A stretch of DNA of 64,000 bases from Bacteroidales bacterium (GCA_017477425.1 JAFUVT010000024.1:62001-126000), one strand, 5' to 3'. Positions 1 through 11,279 are shown, counted from the first letter of the stretch. Notes: generated by a model not told the origin, from the sequence alone. Numbers and translations: made by a program.

Positions 1-1
1 G

Positions 2-2206
2 CGCGAGGCCTATTACCAGATGGGCGTCAGCAAGATGATGAAGGGCAACTACAAGGATGCCATCGCCGACCTGCAAAAGATTGCGGGCAACAACGACATC
101 TTGGCGCAATACGCTTCGTATTACCTTGGCTCAAGCTATGCCAAGACGGATGAACTGAAATACGCCCGAAGCGCGTTCTACAACGCCTATTCCGCTGGCT
201 TCGACAAGGAACTTGCCGAAGAAGCCCTCTTCGATTACGCCAAACTGAGCCTTATCCCAGGGGCCGACCCGTTTAACGAGGCGGTGGGGCTGCTCGATAA
301 TTTCATCGCCGAGCATCCCAAGTCGGAGCGCAAGGCCGAAGCGGAAGAGATGGCCATTTATCTGCTGCTCAACGCAAAGGAAAACGACGAAGCCTTAAAT
401 CGCCTCGAAGCCATGAAGAAGAAAAGCAAAGAACTACAAACCGTGTACAACGAATTGCTGTATTCGACGGGTATCGACAATTTCCAGAATGGCAACTACG
501 ACAAGGCGCAGGTGTATTTTTCCAAGATCATGAACAGCAAGCAATCGGCGGCCAACAAGGCGGCGGCATGCTTCTGGATGGGTGAGTCGGCCTACCAGCT
601 GGGCGACCATGCGAAAGCCAACAAATATCTGACCCAGTTCAAGGAGATGGACGGAGCCTCAGGCTTGCCGGAATACAACCTCGCCGACTACGATTTGGGC
701 TACATCTATTATCAAAAGCCCGATTATAGTGCTGCCGAGGAGCATTTCCGTAGCTTCATCCGTCTGGTCGACGACAGCCAAAACGACCTCAAGACCGATG
801 CCTATATCCGCCTCGGCGACTGCTTCTTTATGGAACGCAGCTACGACCAAGCTATCAACTATTACGACCTTGCTACCCGCGTTGGGAAACGCAACATCGA
901 CTATGCCCTTTTCCAACAAGGCCTTTGCTATGGCGCTAAGGGCAACGTGAACAAGAAGATATCCATGTTGAATGACCTCATACAGGCCTATCCGAGTACG
1001 CCTTATTACGACCAGGCTTTGTTTGAAATCGGCAACACCTATCTCGTGCACGGCGACAAGCGCTCGGCCATCGCCAATTTCAGTCGGCTCATCAAGGACC
1101 GTCCGCGCTCGAGTTACACCCGCCAGGCGATGATGAAGGTCGGCATGATTTACTACAACAACAACCAGTACGACAAGGCTTTGGAGAACCTGAAGAACCT
1201 CGTGGAGACCTACCCCAACACCGACGAGTCGCGTGAGGCCTTGAGCATCATCCGCAGCATCTACATGGAACAGAACAAGCTGAATGAGTATTTCGGTTAT
1301 GTCAACGCCAACGGCGGCCAAGTGAAGGTGACGCAACAGGATTCGCTGGCCTTCGCCAATGCGGAAAACTTCTATCTCGACGGTCGCTACCAGCAGGCTC
1401 AGACTGCGTTGCAATACTATTTCGACAATTTCCGCAACGGAGCATATGCGCTGAAAGCCCATTATTATGCCTCTGAATGTGCCGAAAAGGTGGGCACCGA
1501 GGACCAAGTCGTCACACACCTTAATTATATATTGGCGCAACCCGACAACGACTACACCGACAACGCCCTCTTGAAGATGGCGCGCATCGAGTACCAGAAG
1601 GGCAACTACGCCAAGGCAGGCGAGTATTATGAGCGTCTGTCGCGCATCACAGAGGAACCGCTGAAGCGTCTGGAAGCCCTGGAAGGCAGTATGAAGAGCA
1701 ACTTCTTCCTCGGCAAGTATGACAAAGCTATCGAAATGGGGGAGGACCTGCGCGTCTCCCGCGACTTGACCAATGAGCAAGTGAACCAAATCAACCACAT
1801 CGTGGGCAAGTCGTATTTCGAGAAGGGCAACTATAACGCCGCCATTGAGAAACTTGACAAGAGCGCCCGCAACGACAAGTCGGAATATGGCGCCGAGAGC
1901 GCCTATTATTCCGCCGTGGCTTCCATCAAGCTGAAGAGATATGACGAAGCCGAGAACAAGATTTTCGACCTTTCGGACAACTTCTCGGCCTACGACTATT
2001 GGGTCGCGAAGTCGTTCATCGCCTTGGCGGACGTGTATGTGGCCAAGGAGAACTTCTTCCAGGCCAAGGAAACCTTGCGCAGCGTCATCGACAACTACAA
2101 AGGCAACGACTTGAAACAAGAAGCCCGCGCCAAACTCGCCGAAGTGGAACGCCTCGAACCGAAGGTAGGCAGCAGCAACGGCATCGAACCTATAGAGATG
2201 GATTAA
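2..2206 (+). CDS. Tetratricopeptide-repeat protein, 5' partial
   Basis: The frame is open from the first bases of the window (residues REAYYQ precede the first ATG at position 20), so the true start lies upstream. The visible part of about 734 residues is an almost unbroken array of helical TPR units rich in A, Y, G and N, with typical motifs such as AxxYY, YDKALENL and GNYxxA. TPR arrays are protein-interaction scaffolds. In Bacteroidota, large TPR proteins of this kind often sit beside an outer-membrane barrel gene, as here. No catalytic motif is visible. The C-terminus is acidic and not membrane-anchored. I infer an envelope-associated scaffold; the signal peptide, if there is one, is outside the window. 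Confidence 0.85.
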   Translation, partial: REAYYQMGVSKMMKGNYKDAIADLQKIAGNNDILAQYASYYLGSSYAKTDELKYARSAFYNAYSAGFDKELAEEALFDYAKLSLIPGADPFNEAVGLLDNFIAEHPKSERKAEAEEMAIYLLLNAKENDEALNRLEAMKKKSKELQTVYNELLYSTGIDNFQNGNYDKAQVYFSKIMNSKQSAANKAAACFWMGESAYQLGDHAKANKYLTQFKEMDGASGLPEYNLADYDLGYIYYQKPDYSAAEEHFRSFIRLVDDSQNDLKTDAYIRLGDCFFMERSYDQAINYYDLATRVGKRNIDYALFQQGLCYGAKGNVNKKISMLNDLIQAYPSTPYYDQALFEIGNTYLVHGDKRSAIANFSRLIKDRPRSSYTRQAMMKVGMIYYNNNQYDKALENLKNLVETYPNTDESREALSIIRSIYMEQNKLNEYFGYVNANGGQVKVTQQDSLAFANAENFYLDGRYQQAQTALQYYFDNFRNGAYALKAHYYASECAEKVGTEDQVVTHLNYILAQPDNDYTDNALLKMARIEYQKGNYAKAGEYYERLSRITEEPLKRLEALEGSMKSNFFLGKYDKAIEMGEDLRVSRDLTNEQVNQINHIVGKSYFEKGNYNAAIEKLDKSARNDKSEYGAESAYYSAVASIKLKRYDEAENKIFDLSDNFSAYDYWVAKSFIALADVYVAKENFFQAKETLRSVIDNYKGNDLKQEARAKLAEVERLEPKVGSSNGIEPIEMD

Positions 2207-2210
2207 CCCA

Positions 2211-2338
2211 AGCCCCGTTGGGGCGACAGCAAAATAGGCAGGCGGTGTAAACCCCTGCCGGCAAAAACGGCAATCGAATAAAAAGCCCCGTAGGGGCGAT
2301 ATGTCAGTAAGCAGGCGACGTCAGTCCCTGCACCTAAC
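2211..2338. repeat. Two tandem REP-like elements with GCCCCG/GGGGCG stems
   Basis: Two related units of about 60-70 bp fill the gap between the TPR and barrel genes. Each opens with a small palindrome (GCCCCGTTGGGGC, then GCCCCGTAGGGGC) followed by GACA/GATA, then a GCAGGCG...CCCTGC inverted pair. I recognise this as a dispersed intergenic repeat type of Bacteroidales. The second copy ends about 10 bp before the barrel start codon, so it is probably in the transcript and could act as an RNA hairpin between the two genes. Confidence 0.6.
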
Positions 2339-2347
2339 AACACGAAT

Positions 2348-4075
2348 ATGAAAAGACACATCCTCATAGCAACCCTGGCCCTCATGGCCATCACCGCCAC
2401 GGCCCAGCACGACGAACAAGTGACCGTGGAGGGCAAGTACCGTCCCAAAGTGAACAAGGTGGACAAACTCCTGCTGAACCCCGAAACGCCGCAGCCTTCG
2501 TATGCCTTCCCCAGCTCGGAGGTCAACCCGAAGGAAGCCAACCAGAAGTTTGCCCTCGACTTGGAGAAAATCGCCCCAACGGGCTATGCCGCCAAGAACG
2601 ACAAGTTGGTCACCCCAACGGAGAACTTTTTGATGGCTGGCGTCGGGACGCGCCTTTCGCCGTTGTTCCTCTACAAGCACAACTCCATGCTGACCAAGAC
2701 CTTGGGCCTCGGCGTGGGCGTGAAGCACAACTCGTCGTGGCTCAACATCAAGGACTACGCGCCTTCGGGTTATATGAACAACGCCTTCGAGGTCAACCTC
2801 ACGACGAGCAAGTTCGACGGCTTCCAAGTGGATGGCGGAGTCTATTACAAGAACGATATGTACCACTATTATGGCGTCAATTTGGAGGAGACGCCTTTGA
2901 CGGATGCAGAGATTGAGCAATACTGTCCGCGTCAGACCTACAACTTCATTGGCGCGCATCTCGGTTTGGCCTCCACTTCGACCCGCGTGGGCGAGTTGAG
3001 CCATTCGGGAGGGATTGATTATCAATACACTTTCGATAAGTTTGGCGCAAAGGAACACTTCGTTGGGTTGGATTATGGTCTCGGTTACACCCAAAACTGG
3101 TGGGGTGACAAGAATCATCCGCAAAAGGTGGGCTTGGATCTGGGTTTTCAGTATGATAACTTCTCGCCAGATGGGGCTTTGGAGAATCGGGTTTACTTCA
3201 AGGTCAATCCATATTTTGAGATGAAAGACGAGTTTTATCGTCTGCATTTGGGTGTCAAGTTGGATGGTGCTACTCGGGTTTTGCCTGAAGACAGCTTTTT
3301 GGGTGTTCGTCCCGATGTTAGCGGCGGCCTGTTTGTCTTAAACAAGAAATTGGAGTTTTATGCAGGTTTGAATGGTGGCCGTAAAATATTGAGATTTAGT
3401 GAAATAATAGAAGAAAATCCATTCTTTTTCTACAACGATTTGCCAAACCATAGTTTTGGGGCTTTCAGGACGCAAAATGTGAAACTCGGCTTTGAGGGCG
3501 GCGTGCGCACCAATATCGCCGAAATCGTTGATTTGCATTTGGGCGTGCGCTATCGCCATACCGACAATGATTTGTTCTATATGCTGAACTATGAATTTTT
3601 CGATAATAAAGTGATTGCCAATAAGTTTGACTTGGTTTACGACGAAACGAAGACCGTGTCCGTCTTGGCCGATGCTCGCGTCAAGTTGCGCAACAGCTTC
3701 ACCGCTGATTTAGGCTTCGCCTACAACAACTGCAAGCCTACCACTGAAGAATACGCTTGGTATCGCCCGACGACAGAGGCCAAACTGAAACTGACTTATG
3801 CCCTCAATGACCAGCTTTCTTTCAATTCGACTTTCCTTTACCAAGGCGGGCGCTATGCCTTGATACAGGATGATTCTGACCCAAATTGGATGGGCTGGGG
3901 ACCGAAAAAACTGAAAGATGTCCTCGACCTCAGCCTCGGTGCCGATTACAAGGTGAACGACCAAATCACGGCCTTTGCCCTGCTCGACAATGTGGCGCAT
4001 CAGAAGTACCAACTGTATTACAATTATCCCGTCACGGGGATTCAGTTTTTCGCCGGGGTGAAGCTGAGATTCTGA
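2348..4075 (+). CDS. TonB-dependent-receptor-like outer-membrane beta-barrel protein
   Basis: 575 residues with a signal peptide (MKRHILIATLALMAITATAQ) and a short region VTVEGKYRPKVNKVDKLLLN, followed by alternating aromatic/polar strands typical of a beta-barrel and ending in KLRF with a terminal phenylalanine, the usual outer-membrane insertion signal. It is shorter than true TonB-dependent receptors and I see no plug domain, so transport is not assured. It follows the TPR gene in the same direction, which suggests co-transcription and a TPR/barrel pair in the envelope. The ATG is chosen because it immediately precedes the hydrophobic signal. Substrate unknown. Confidence 0.75.
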   Translation: MKRHILIATLALMAITATAQHDEQVTVEGKYRPKVNKVDKLLLNPETPQPSYAFPSSEVNPKEANQKFALDLEKIAPTGYAAKNDKLVTPTENFLMAGVGTRLSPLFLYKHNSMLTKTLGLGVGVKHNSSWLNIKDYAPSGYMNNAFEVNLTTSKFDGFQVDGGVYYKNDMYHYYGVNLEETPLTDAEIEQYCPRQTYNFIGAHLGLASTSTRVGELSHSGGIDYQYTFDKFGAKEHFVGLDYGLGYTQNWWGDKNHPQKVGLDLGFQYDNFSPDGALENRVYFKVNPYFEMKDEFYRLHLGVKLDGATRVLPEDSFLGVRPDVSGGLFVLNKKLEFYAGLNGGRKILRFSEIIEENPFFFYNDLPNHSFGAFRTQNVKLGFEGGVRTNIAEIVDLHLGVRYRHTDNDLFYMLNYEFFDNKVIANKFDLVYDETKTVSVLADARVKLRNSFTADLGFAYNNCKPTTEEYAWYRPTTEAKLKLTYALNDQLSFNSTFLYQGGRYALIQDDSDPNWMGWGPKKLKDVLDLSLGADYKVNDQITAFALLDNVAHQKYQLYYNYPVTGIQFFAGVKLRF

Positions 4076-4094
4076 AAAGGCCTTAAACGACACG

Positions 4095-4123
4095 AAAAGC
4101 CCCTTCTCGTTGAAGGGGTTTTT
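4095..4123 (+). terminator. Rho-independent terminator after the barrel gene
   Basis: CCCCTTC pairs with GAAGGGG across a five-base loop (TCGTT), with an A-run before and a T-run after. It closes the TPR/barrel unit before the gyrB promoter. Confidence 0.8.
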
Positions 4124-4222
4124 CTTTTCCTGCGTGCGCAAAAATTCGGCCATATCCGAAATTTGCCCGTTTTTAGCCTTGTAGAGCCGTTTTTGGTGCA
4201 AAACAAAATTTTTACGTTTTGG

Positions 4223-4252
4223 TTGCGCGTATCAAGAAAAACCGTATCTTTG
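4223..4252 (+). promoter_or_regulatory. gyrB promoter
   Basis: TATCTTTG at 4245-4252 fits the Bacteroidota -7 box TAnnTTTG. A TTG at 4223-4225 lies 19 bases upstream as a -33 element. The 5' UTR would be about 30 nt. Confidence 0.65.
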
Positions 4253-4275
4253 CATCTTTAAATGAAAAACCGTAA

Positions 4276-6264
<1,989 letters not shown>

Positions 6265-6278
6265 AACTGTAAACGCTT

Positions 6279-8015
6279 ATGCAAACATTCAAGAAAGGGG
6301 AGAAGATTGGCAAGTATGTCATCAACTCGTTCATAAAGAAAGGTATTGTGGCTGAGTCATATACGGTGCTCGGCCCGGACGATATGATGTATTTCATGAA
6401 GGTCTATGACTTCCGCAGCATCCCGCGCGAGCAACTTTTCGAGGGCAAGGAAGTCTATGAAATCCAGCTCTGCAAGGAACTCAACAAGGAGGAAAACGCC
6501 AATGTCGTCCGCTATGTCGACAACGGCGAGGTGAAAAAAGGCAATGCGAGTTATCATTACCTCGTCACGGAGTTCTATCGCGGCGTTTTGCTGACCGAAG
6601 CCATCAATCAAGATGGGCGTTTCGACCTCGAAGATGCCGTGCAAATCACGCTTTGTGTCTTGTCGGGATTGGCGTTTATCCATTCCTGTGCGTTGATACA
6701 CAACGATATACATCCGTCCAATATCATTCTTCAGGAACTGGAAGACGGAATGTTGATGCCGACCATCATCGACTTGGGCCACATCTCCTATATGGTTAAA
6801 GGCCGCCCGACCTTCCCCGTCGAGGACCTGATGCCGTTCTTCCGCGCGCCCGAGACTTTCCGCTCGGTCTATACCGTGAAAAGCGACATTTTCTCCACCG
6901 GCGCGCTGCTGTACTACCTGATTTTCGGCAAGTCGCCGTGGGAGGTGGATTTAGGCGACAAGGCGTTGGACAAACTGGCGCTCAAGTTGGCCATCAGGAA
7001 AGCCAGAAGCCGCAAACTCGTGCTCGAGACCGATGAGGTGAAGATTCCTGACTATATGAAAGCCATCCTCCTGAAGGCTTTGGCGCTGAAACCCGATGAC
7101 CGTTTTGCTTCGGCTGCTGAATTTGCACAGGCACTGTTGCAACAACTGATGCCGCAACTTGCGGAGGAAACCCCAGAGCAGCCTGCCGCAGATAGCAATG
7201 ATAATCAAGAGAATAACGGACCGGTCATTACTTTCAGGAAAGGTTCAGGCAGCGGCTTCGACAATGTGACGGGTCGCGACGAACTGAAAGAACAACTCCG
7301 CAAGGAGGTTCTGTTTGCCTTGCAGAATCCTGAAAAGGCGAAACAATATCGTTTGCCAGCCATTAACGGCGTGTTGCTGTATGGTCCTCCCGGATGTGGT
7401 AAGAGCTTGGTGCTGAATAGTTTCGCCGAGGAATTGGGCTTCAACTACACGATTATCCGTGGTCCCGAGATGGGGCATATCTACCAGGAAGGCGTTTTGG
7501 ACAACCTGCAGCGCGTGTTCGATGCCGCCGAAATCAAGGCTCCGTTTGTCATCTGCATTGACGAGCTGGAGTTTTTGGCGCCCAATCCCAATGCCGAAGG
7601 CGAGGAGAATGTGACACCGCAAATTTCGGCCTTGTACGGGATGATGAACGAATGTTCCAAGAAGGGCATCCTCGTGGTGGCCACCACCAATCGCCCCGAC
7701 CTCATCGACCAAAGCATTATGCGTATCGGCTGTTTCGACCGCGTGTTCTTCGTGCCGCAACCTGATTTTGAGGCGCGTAAGGACATTTTCATGGACCACC
7801 TGAAAGACCGCCCTTGTGAGGAACTGGATTTCGACGAGTTGGCCAAGATGTCTGACGACTTCAACGCGGGCGACATCACGGAAGCGGTGAACGAGGCGGC
7901 GATGACGGCGGCCTACAACGATGTCCCGATTTCGCAGAAGATCCTCGTCGACGTGCTGAAATACAAGAACCCGACCTATTCCACCAAGACCCGCATTGGT
8001 TTCAACAAAAATTGA
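6279..8015 (+). CDS. Protein kinase-AAA+ ATPase fusion protein
   Basis: 578 residues with two catalytic domains. Residues about 10-290 form a Ser/Thr-kinase-like fold: candidate VAIK lysine in YFMKVYD (K41), catalytic loop HNDIHPSN (141-148, with D143 and N148), DLG (165-167) in place of DFG, and APE (190-192). The glycine loop is weak and the usual catalytic-loop lysine is replaced by histidine. After an acidic N/Q-rich linker (about 295-318), residues 320-570 form a classic AAA+ domain: Walker A GPPGCGKS (369-376), Walker B FVICIDE (423-429) and a second region of homology NRPDLIDQSIMRIGCFDR, in which the usual GRFDR is GCFDR. The protein is cytoplasmic, with no membrane segment. It lies 14 bp after gyrB and overlaps or abuts the next small gene. 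I infer a kinase-regulated remodeller. Substrate unknown; activity not assured. Confidence 0.85.
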   Translation: MQTFKKGEKIGKYVINSFIKKGIVAESYTVLGPDDMMYFMKVYDFRSIPREQLFEGKEVYEIQLCKELNKEENANVVRYVDNGEVKKGNASYHYLVTEFYRGVLLTEAINQDGRFDLEDAVQITLCVLSGLAFIHSCALIHNDIHPSNIILQELEDGMLMPTIIDLGHISYMVKGRPTFPVEDLMPFFRAPETFRSVYTVKSDIFSTGALLYYLIFGKSPWEVDLGDKALDKLALKLAIRKARSRKLVLETDEVKIPDYMKAILLKALALKPDDRFASAAEFAQALLQQLMPQLAEETPEQPAADSNDNQENNGPVITFRKGSGSGFDNVTGRDELKEQLRKEVLFALQNPEKAKQYRLPAINGVLLYGPPGCGKSLVLNSFAEELGFNYTIIRGPEMGHIYQEGVLDNLQRVFDAAEIKAPFVICIDELEFLAPNPNAEGEENVTPQISALYGMMNECSKKGILVVATTNRPDLIDQSIMRIGCFDRVFFVPQPDFEARKDIFMDHLKDRPCEELDFDELAKMSDDFNAGDITEAVNEAAMTAAYNDVPISQKILVDVLKYKNPTYSTKTRIGFNKN

Positions 8016-8020
8016 GTGTG

Positions 8021-8425
8021 ATGACTGTCGGCGGGCTGGTGTCGAGATACCTTAAATCGCAAGGCGTTGTAACCAAAAAGAGCGATTTGGGCCTGAATTT
8101 CAATGTGGAAGGATGGAATTTCCTGTTGTGGAAAGATGCCGACGACCCGATGTTTTTTCGCCTCATCCTGCCTGGCATGTATGATGTCTCCGACGAGCAT
8201 TTTGCCAAGGCGATTATGGCTTGCAACAATATCAACTGGAATTTCAAGGTGGTGAAAGCCGTCCTTTACGATTACGAAGACGGGAAGGAGAAAGGGGCAT
8301 CAGTGTGGCTTTGCTACGAGCAACAACTTGATACCGAACCTAATATGACTGAATTGTTTCCGCGCGCCGTGCATGGTTTGTTGGCGGCTTGCGATGCGTT
8401 TATGAAGGAAATGAATGATGAATAA
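8021..8425 (+). CDS. Small YbjN/type III chaperone-like protein
   Basis: 134 residues from the ATG at 8021. TTG at 8012 would overlap the upstream stop codon and is less likely. The pattern (an N-terminal helix, two strands around WNFLLWKDADDPMFFRLILP, then HFAKAIMACNNINWNFKVVK and a C-terminal helix ending AACDAFMKEM) resembles the YbjN/CesT fold used by small dimeric chaperone-like proteins. This is a fold guess from pattern only. No signal peptide is visible. It starts 5 bp after the kinase-AAA+ stop and is almost certainly co-translated with it, so it is the best candidate partner or adaptor of that enzyme. Confidence 0.6.
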   Translation: MTVGGLVSRYLKSQGVVTKKSDLGLNFNVEGWNFLLWKDADDPMFFRLILPGMYDVSDEHFAKAIMACNNINWNFKVVKAVLYDYEDGKEKGASVWLCYEQQLDTEPNMTELFPRAVHGLLAACDAFMKEMNDE

Positions 8426-8426
8426 A

Positions 8427-8496
8427 CGGCCCTTCGACAAGCTCAGGGACCTTTGAAAGTCAGAAAGTGAAGGTCGTTGAGCTTGTCGAAACGCCG
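8427..8496. repeat. Inverted pair of REP-like elements (TTCGACAAGCTCA core)
   Basis: One copy reads CCCTTCGACAAGCTCAGGG at about 8430-8448; a second, reverse-oriented copy with TTGAGCTTGTCGAA lies at 8477-8490. The two can pair with each other to form a long hairpin. They lie between the small YbjN-like gene and the GH2 gene. The same element recurs at 14.7, 19.05, 39.75, 42.3, 43.15 and 43.3 kb. Confidence 0.8.
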
Positions 8497-8524
8497 ACTG
8501 AGCAAAGAAACAAATAAAAATACT

Positions 8525-10333
8525 ATGAAAATTAAACTTTTACTTTTATCAATGTTGGTTTCAACTATGGCTTTCGCCCAATACGCGCCCGCTGGCGACA
8601 AAATCAAGACGGAATGGGCTTCGCAGGTCTCGCCCGAGAACGCCCTGCCGGAGTATCCGCGCCCGATGATGGTGCGTCCTGAATGGAAAAACCTCAACGG
8701 CCTCTGGCAATACGCCATCACGCCGAAAGGGGAGAAGTGCCCCGAGAAGTTTGAGGGCGACATTCTCGTGCCGTTCTGCATCGAGTCGGCGCTGTCGGGC
8801 GTGCAGATGGAGGTTGGACCCGACAATGCTTTGTGGTACCAAAAGACCTTTGCCGTGCCTTCCAACTGGAAAAGCGGCCGCGTCTTGCTGCATTTCGGCG
8901 CCGTCGATTGGATGACGGATGTTTGGGTGAACGGCATCAAAGTGGGCTCGCACACAGGCGGTTACACACCTTTCACCTTCGACATCACCCAGGCTTTGCA
9001 AGGCAAGCAAAACACGATGGTCGTCCGCGTGTGGGACCCGACCAACACCAGCTATATCCCGCATGGCAAACAGGTCATCAAGCCGAGGGGAATTTTCTAT
9101 ACATCGGTGACGGGCATCTGGCAGACGGTGTGGCTGGAGTCGGTGCCCGAGGATTACATTGAGAATCTGGTCACAACGCCCAATTTCGATAAGGCTACGG
9201 TGAGCGTGGAGGTCAATTTCTCTAACCCGACGAAGGACGATCTCTATCAAGTGGAAGTGTCGTTTGAAGGTCAGTTGGTCGCCACGGGCAAGTCCATCAA
9301 CGGGCAGCCCGTGGAGGTGAATATGCCTGAGGAGTTCCTGCGTTGGACGCCTGACCATCCATTTCTGTATGATATGAAAGTCAGCGTGTTGCGCAAAGGC
9401 AAAGTGGTTGATGCGGTGAACAGTTATTTCGCGATGCGTAGTTTCGGTACGCAGCGCGACGAAAACGGCATCGTCCGCCTCACCTTGAACGGCCTCCCGA
9501 TTTTCCATTACGGCCCGCTCGACCAAGGCTGGTGGCCCGACGGACTCTACACTGCGCCCACCGATGAAGCTTTGGCCTACGACGTGCAGAAAACCAAGGA
9601 CTTAGGATTCAATATGATTCGCAAACACGTCAAGGTGGAGCCTGCCCGTTGGTATTACCATTGCGACCGCATTGGCCTCATCGTGTGGCAGGATATGCCC
9701 AGCGGCGGTCGCGGCCCCGAATGGCAGACGACGCAATACTACCAAGGCCCCGAGAGCCTGCGCACGCTTGAATCGGAGGAATGTTATAAAAAGGAATGGA
9801 CGGAAATCATCAACAGCCTGAAATCGGTGCCTTGCATCGGCGTTTGGGTGCCCTTCAACGAGTCGTGGGGCCAGTTCAAGACGCTCGAAATCGTGGAAAT
9901 GACCAAGAAACTCGACCCGACGCGCTTGGTCAATCCGGCCTCGGGCGGCAATTTCTACCAGTGCGGCGACATCCTCGACGTGCATCACTATCCCGATCCG
10001 AAGATGTTCCTTTACGACCCGACCCGCGCTACGGTATTAGGCGAATATGGCGGCATCGGCAGGAAAATCGAAGGCCACACATGGGTGAAGGACCAAGGCT
10101 GGGGCTATGTGGAATTCGACACGGAGGAAAAAGTGACCGACACCTACGTGGAATACGCCGAGCAATTGTATAAGATGGTGTTCCAAGGCTTTTCGGCGGC
10201 GGTTTACACGCAAACCACCGACTGCGAAACCGAGCTCAACGGTCTGATGACCTACGACCGCAAGGTGGTGAAGCTGGACGAGAAACGCCTGCTGCAAATC
10301 AACCGGAAGATTAGCCACGCCTTGGCGGAATAA
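8525..10333 (+). CDS. Secreted glycoside hydrolase family 2 enzyme
   Basis: 602 residues from the ATG at 8525, which begins a clear signal peptide (MKIKLLLLSMLVSTMAFAQ). An in-frame ATG at 8477 would place REP-derived residues before the signal and is rejected. The order is GH2 sugar-binding jelly roll (LNGLWQYAI ... GAVDWMTDVWVNG), immunoglobulin-like middle, then TIM barrel with the acid/base glutamate in VWVPFNESWG and the nucleophile in LGEYGG. The GH2 family covers beta-galactosidase, beta-glucuronidase and beta-mannosidase; the exact substrate cannot be read from the motifs. It is probably periplasmic and acts on dietary or host glycans. It stands alone, with no SusCD pair beside it. 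Confidence 0.85.
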   Translation: MKIKLLLLSMLVSTMAFAQYAPAGDKIKTEWASQVSPENALPEYPRPMMVRPEWKNLNGLWQYAITPKGEKCPEKFEGDILVPFCIESALSGVQMEVGPDNALWYQKTFAVPSNWKSGRVLLHFGAVDWMTDVWVNGIKVGSHTGGYTPFTFDITQALQGKQNTMVVRVWDPTNTSYIPHGKQVIKPRGIFYTSVTGIWQTVWLESVPEDYIENLVTTPNFDKATVSVEVNFSNPTKDDLYQVEVSFEGQLVATGKSINGQPVEVNMPEEFLRWTPDHPFLYDMKVSVLRKGKVVDAVNSYFAMRSFGTQRDENGIVRLTLNGLPIFHYGPLDQGWWPDGLYTAPTDEALAYDVQKTKDLGFNMIRKHVKVEPARWYYHCDRIGLIVWQDMPSGGRGPEWQTTQYYQGPESLRTLESEECYKKEWTEIINSLKSVPCIGVWVPFNESWGQFKTLEIVEMTKKLDPTRLVNPASGGNFYQCGDILDVHHYPDPKMFLYDPTRATVLGEYGGIGRKIEGHTWVKDQGWGYVEFDTEEKVTDTYVEYAEQLYKMVFQGFSAAVYTQTTDCETELNGLMTYDRKVVKLDEKRLLQINRKISHALAE

Positions 10334-10366
10334 AAAAAAGGTGCGCCTATCGGCGCACCTTTTTTT
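10332..10366. terminator. Bidirectional terminator between GH2 and lipoprotein genes
   Basis: AGGTGCGCC pairs with GGCGCACCT around loop TATC, with an A-run before and a T-run after. It serves both the plus-strand GH2 gene and the convergent minus-strand lipoprotein gene, and starts within the GH2 stop codon. Confidence 0.9.
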
Positions 10367-10380
10367 GTTAAAGAGATTCC

Positions 10381-11214
10381 TTATTTGGCTTCGCCAGTGA
10401 TGGTGGCGTCAGTGCCCTTGAAGGAATAGTAGGTGCCTTTGGTGATGTGCATGAGGTGATATTCACCATTGTATGCGGTTCCCAAAACAACGTCAAACTC
10501 TTGCGTCATAGCACCAGCCACGTTGAATTCCTTCCATTGTTGAGGATCGGCAGGAGTGGCTTCGCTGAAGAGGGCAGCCTTTTCAACGTCAGTGGTAGTG
10601 GCATCCCAATCGGTGGGGTCAAATCTGTAGAGGATGGCGCCGTCAACGGGCTCGATAATGGCGTAGATGGCTTTGGAAAGGTTTCTCGTCCATTTCAGAC
10701 CAAACTCATCAAGGCCAGTGCCATCTTCACCACCATGTCTGTTCCAAGTGAAGGTTCTGACAGTCAGCGGTTGGGCGGCTTCGTTCAAGCTCACTTGGAT
10801 GGTGGCGGTGGCGGTTTCGCCAGCGGCATCGGTCACGATGGCAGTGATAACGGTTCTGCCAACGAGGTCTCTTTGGAGTTGGAAGGTGATGGCATCTTCG
10901 TAGGTGTAGCTCGTGCCTTCAATGTCCTTGTCGGCCCAATTGGTCACGCCAAGGCTGGCATCTTCGAGGTCGAAGCTTTCCACGTCAACCTTCAGGTGGC
11001 TCAAAGCCTTGTTGGTTTCGTTGTTCGAAGCCATGACAAAGCCGAAGGGCATGGTCAGTTCGTCGTAGTTGACATCAACGACATCACCGTTCTGAAGGTA
11101 ACCATCTTGTTGGAGGACTTGGATTGAGGGTTGAGGATTTTCAACCGGGTCGGTGCAGCTTGCAAAGAAAGCAACGCTGACGAGGCACGCAAGTGCCAAA
11201 GCTAATTTCTTCAT
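10381..11214 (-). CDS. Lipoprotein of unknown function
   Basis: 277 residues with a lipoprotein signal (MKKLALALACLVSVAFFASC; the lipobox cysteine precedes TDPVEN). The body is beta-rich with an Ig-like/cadherin-like run (RTVITAIVTDAAGETATATIQVSL, residues near 120-145) followed by a C-terminal domain with aromatic residues (WKEFNVAGAMTQEFDVVLGTAYNGEYHLMHI). I do not recognise a family. It is monocistronic: a promoter about 60 nt upstream and a terminator shared with the GH2 gene. It is likely exposed on the outer membrane; a binding role is only a guess. Confidence 0.8.
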   Translation of the reverse strand: MKKLALALACLVSVAFFASCTDPVENPQPSIQVLQQDGYLQNGDVVDVNYDELTMPFGFVMASNNETNKALSHLKVDVESFDLEDASLGVTNWADKDIEGTSYTYEDAITFQLQRDLVGRTVITAIVTDAAGETATATIQVSLNEAAQPLTVRTFTWNRHGGEDGTGLDEFGLKWTRNLSKAIYAIIEPVDGAILYRFDPTDWDATTTDVEKAALFSEATPADPQQWKEFNVAGAMTQEFDVVLGTAYNGEYHLMHITKGTYYSFKGTDATITGEAK

Positions 11215-11279
11215 TTTTTAATGTGTTTAGTTAAACTTGAGTTATTTGATTTAAAGTGTTTTTTTTCAAAGAACCGTGG

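Noticed and set aside
659..2119. 486-codon minus-strand frame opposite the TPR gene
   Set aside because: Its translation mirrors the TPR repeats and has no recognisable domain or start context.
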